This document shows, piece by piece, positions 63,221 to 64,000 of a stretch of DNA of 64,000 nucleotides (within the stretch, counting starts at the first letter, position 1; each line of letters opens with the position of its first letter). The notes beneath the pieces were generated by a model. It saw only the letters and a program-made list of their open reading frames with translations, did no database searches and had not been told where the DNA came from. The position numbers and the translations under genes were made by a program. The DNA is from Erythrobacteraceae bacterium (GTDB taxonomy: Bacteria > Pseudomonadota > Alphaproteobacteria > Sphingomonadales > Sphingomonadaceae). The stretch spans positions 1-64,000 of the forward strand of contig CANJYE010000006.1 in assembly GCA_947479055.1 (NCBI GenBank), given 5' to 3'.

Positions 63221-64000
63221 ATGAGCATCAATATTGGCCCGCCTTCGGTTGAGGAGCTTCGCCCCCGGATTACCGTGATCGGTGTCGGCGGCGCGGGCGG
63301 CAACGCGATTGCGAACATGATCAACGCCCAGATCGAAGGTGTCGACTTCATCGTCGCCAACACCGATGCCCAGGCGCTCAACAGCTCGACCGCGGACCAC
63401 CGCATCCAGCTCGGTCCGGACATCACCCAGGGTCTTGGTGCCGGTTCCCGTCCCGAAGTCGGCCGCGCCGCCGCCGAGGAGACGGTCGCCGAGGTCGAGC
63501 GGGCGTTGCAGGGTGTCAACATGTGCTTCATCGCCGCCGGCATGGGTGGCGGCACGGGCACGGGCGCGGCCCCGGTCATCGCCGAGGCTGCCCGCCGGAT
63601 GGGCGTGCTGACGGTTGGCGTGGTAACCAAGCCGTTCCTGTTCGAAGGCACGCGCCGGATGCGCTCGGCTGATGCCGGCATTGCCGAACTGCAGAAGCAT
63701 GTCGATACGCTGATCGTCATTCCCAACCAGAACCTGTTTCTGGTGGCCAAGGCCGACACCACGTTCAAGGAAGCCTTCCAGCTGGCCGACGAGGTGTTGC
63801 AGCAAGGTGTCCGTTCGATCACCGACCTGATGGTGATGCCGGGCCTGATCAACCTCGATTTCGCCGACGTCCGCTCAGTCATGGGCGAGATGGGCAAGGC
63901 GATGATGGGCACCGGCGAAGGCGAGGGCGAAAACCGCGCGCTCGAAGCGGCTGAACGCGCCATCGCCAATCCGCTGCTGGATGGCGTGTCGATGCAGGGT
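63221..64000 (+). CDS. ftsZ: Cell division GTPase FtsZ (partial, cut by window end)
   Basis: Tubulin-like GTPase that forms the division ring. The ATG at 63221 follows GGAGGGA. 260 codons are in the window, with no stop. The N-terminal [26 protein letters not shown], the tubulin signature [20 protein letters not shown], and [13 protein letters not shown] are intact. FNQ-type [23 protein letters not shown] and [20 protein letters not shown] follow. The rest, including the C-terminal FtsA-binding peptide, lies beyond the edge. Confidence 0.97.
   Translation, partial: MSINIGPPSVEELRPRITVIGVGGAGGNAIANMINAQIEGVDFIVANTDAQALNSSTADHRIQLGPDITQGLGAGSRPEVGRAAAEETVAEVERALQGVNMCFIAAGMGGGTGTGAAPVIAEAARRMGVLTVGVVTKPFLFEGTRRMRSADAGIAELQKHVDTLIVIPNQNLFLVAKADTTFKEAFQLADEVLQQGVRSITDLMVMPGLINLDFADVRSVMGEMGKAMMGTGEGEGENRALEAAERAIANPLLDGVSMQG

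Overview
This 64 kb window is G+C-rich chromosomal DNA from an alphaproteobacterium, most likely of the order Sphingomonadales. The support is the complete division and cell-wall (dcw) cluster in alphaproteobacterial order, the argS-SPOR-nagZ-scpA-scpB-tatA-tatB-tatC block, a large TonB-dependent receptor with an EIIVTGSR-type plug start, and a glnB-glnA pair. The order-level assignment is inference; no rRNA or tRNA gene was seen that would test it.

Layout: (1) 1-3.5 kb: the tail of an IS630-type transposase, then a TonB-dependent receptor (-). (2) 3.5-5.6 kb: thiolase and methylthioadenosine phosphorylase (+). (3) 5.6-12.2 kb (-): a Tad/Flp pilus assembly locus in canonical order (cpaA, cpaB, cpaC, cpaD, cpaE, tadB, tadC) that looks broken. 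cpaB has an in-frame amber stop, no cpaF/tadA ATPase gene is present, and tadB and tadC are joined out of frame by an apparent deletion, with a further amber stop in tadC. (4) 12.4-17.1 kb: hydrolase and FAD oxidoreductase (+), a DUF1508 protein, then rnhA-thrB-ispH (-). (5) 17.1-24.4 kb (+): lipoprotein, argS, SPOR protein, nagZ, scpAB and tatABC, tightly packed. (6) 24.3-33.7 kb: an amidohydrolase-like protein whose metal-binding residues appear to be lost, a beta-hydroxyacid dehydrogenase, threonine ammonia-lyase, an aminoacyl-tRNA-protein transferase, an orphan GH24 lysozyme, a cyclophilin, and two adjacent membrane proteins with zinc ribbons. (7) 33.7-45.2 kb: glnA-glnB, argC, an SH3 protein, leucyl aminopeptidase, map, ccmAB, a pterin dehydratase, a DNA glycosylase, a ferredoxin, a cysteine synthase and two membrane proteins. 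(8) 45.5-64 kb (+): mraZ-rsmH-ftsL-ftsI-murE-murF-mraY-murD-ftsW-murG-murC-murB-[DUF4262]-ddl-ftsQ-ftsA-ftsZ, with ftsZ cut by the window end.

The dcw genes make and polymerise the peptidoglycan precursor (MurC-F, MraY, MurG, Ddl, FtsW, FtsI) and build the division ring (FtsL, FtsQ, FtsA, FtsZ); most neighbours overlap by 1-4 bases. Two things disturb the cluster: a DUF4262 gene of different base composition sits seamlessly between murB and ddl, and a palindromic repeat lies inside the 5' coding end of murB. Upstream of mraZ is a five-unit array of TGGG/GGGG motifs spaced about 10 bp apart, resembling MraZ operator repeats, and a perfect DnaA box lies between ftsA and ftsZ.

Most of the window is ordinary housekeeping. 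The points worth a second look are the decayed Tad locus, the apparent pseudoenzyme amidohydrolase, the DUF4262 insertion, the repeat in murB and the paired zinc-ribbon membrane proteins. No CRISPR array, prophage or complete mobile element was found.
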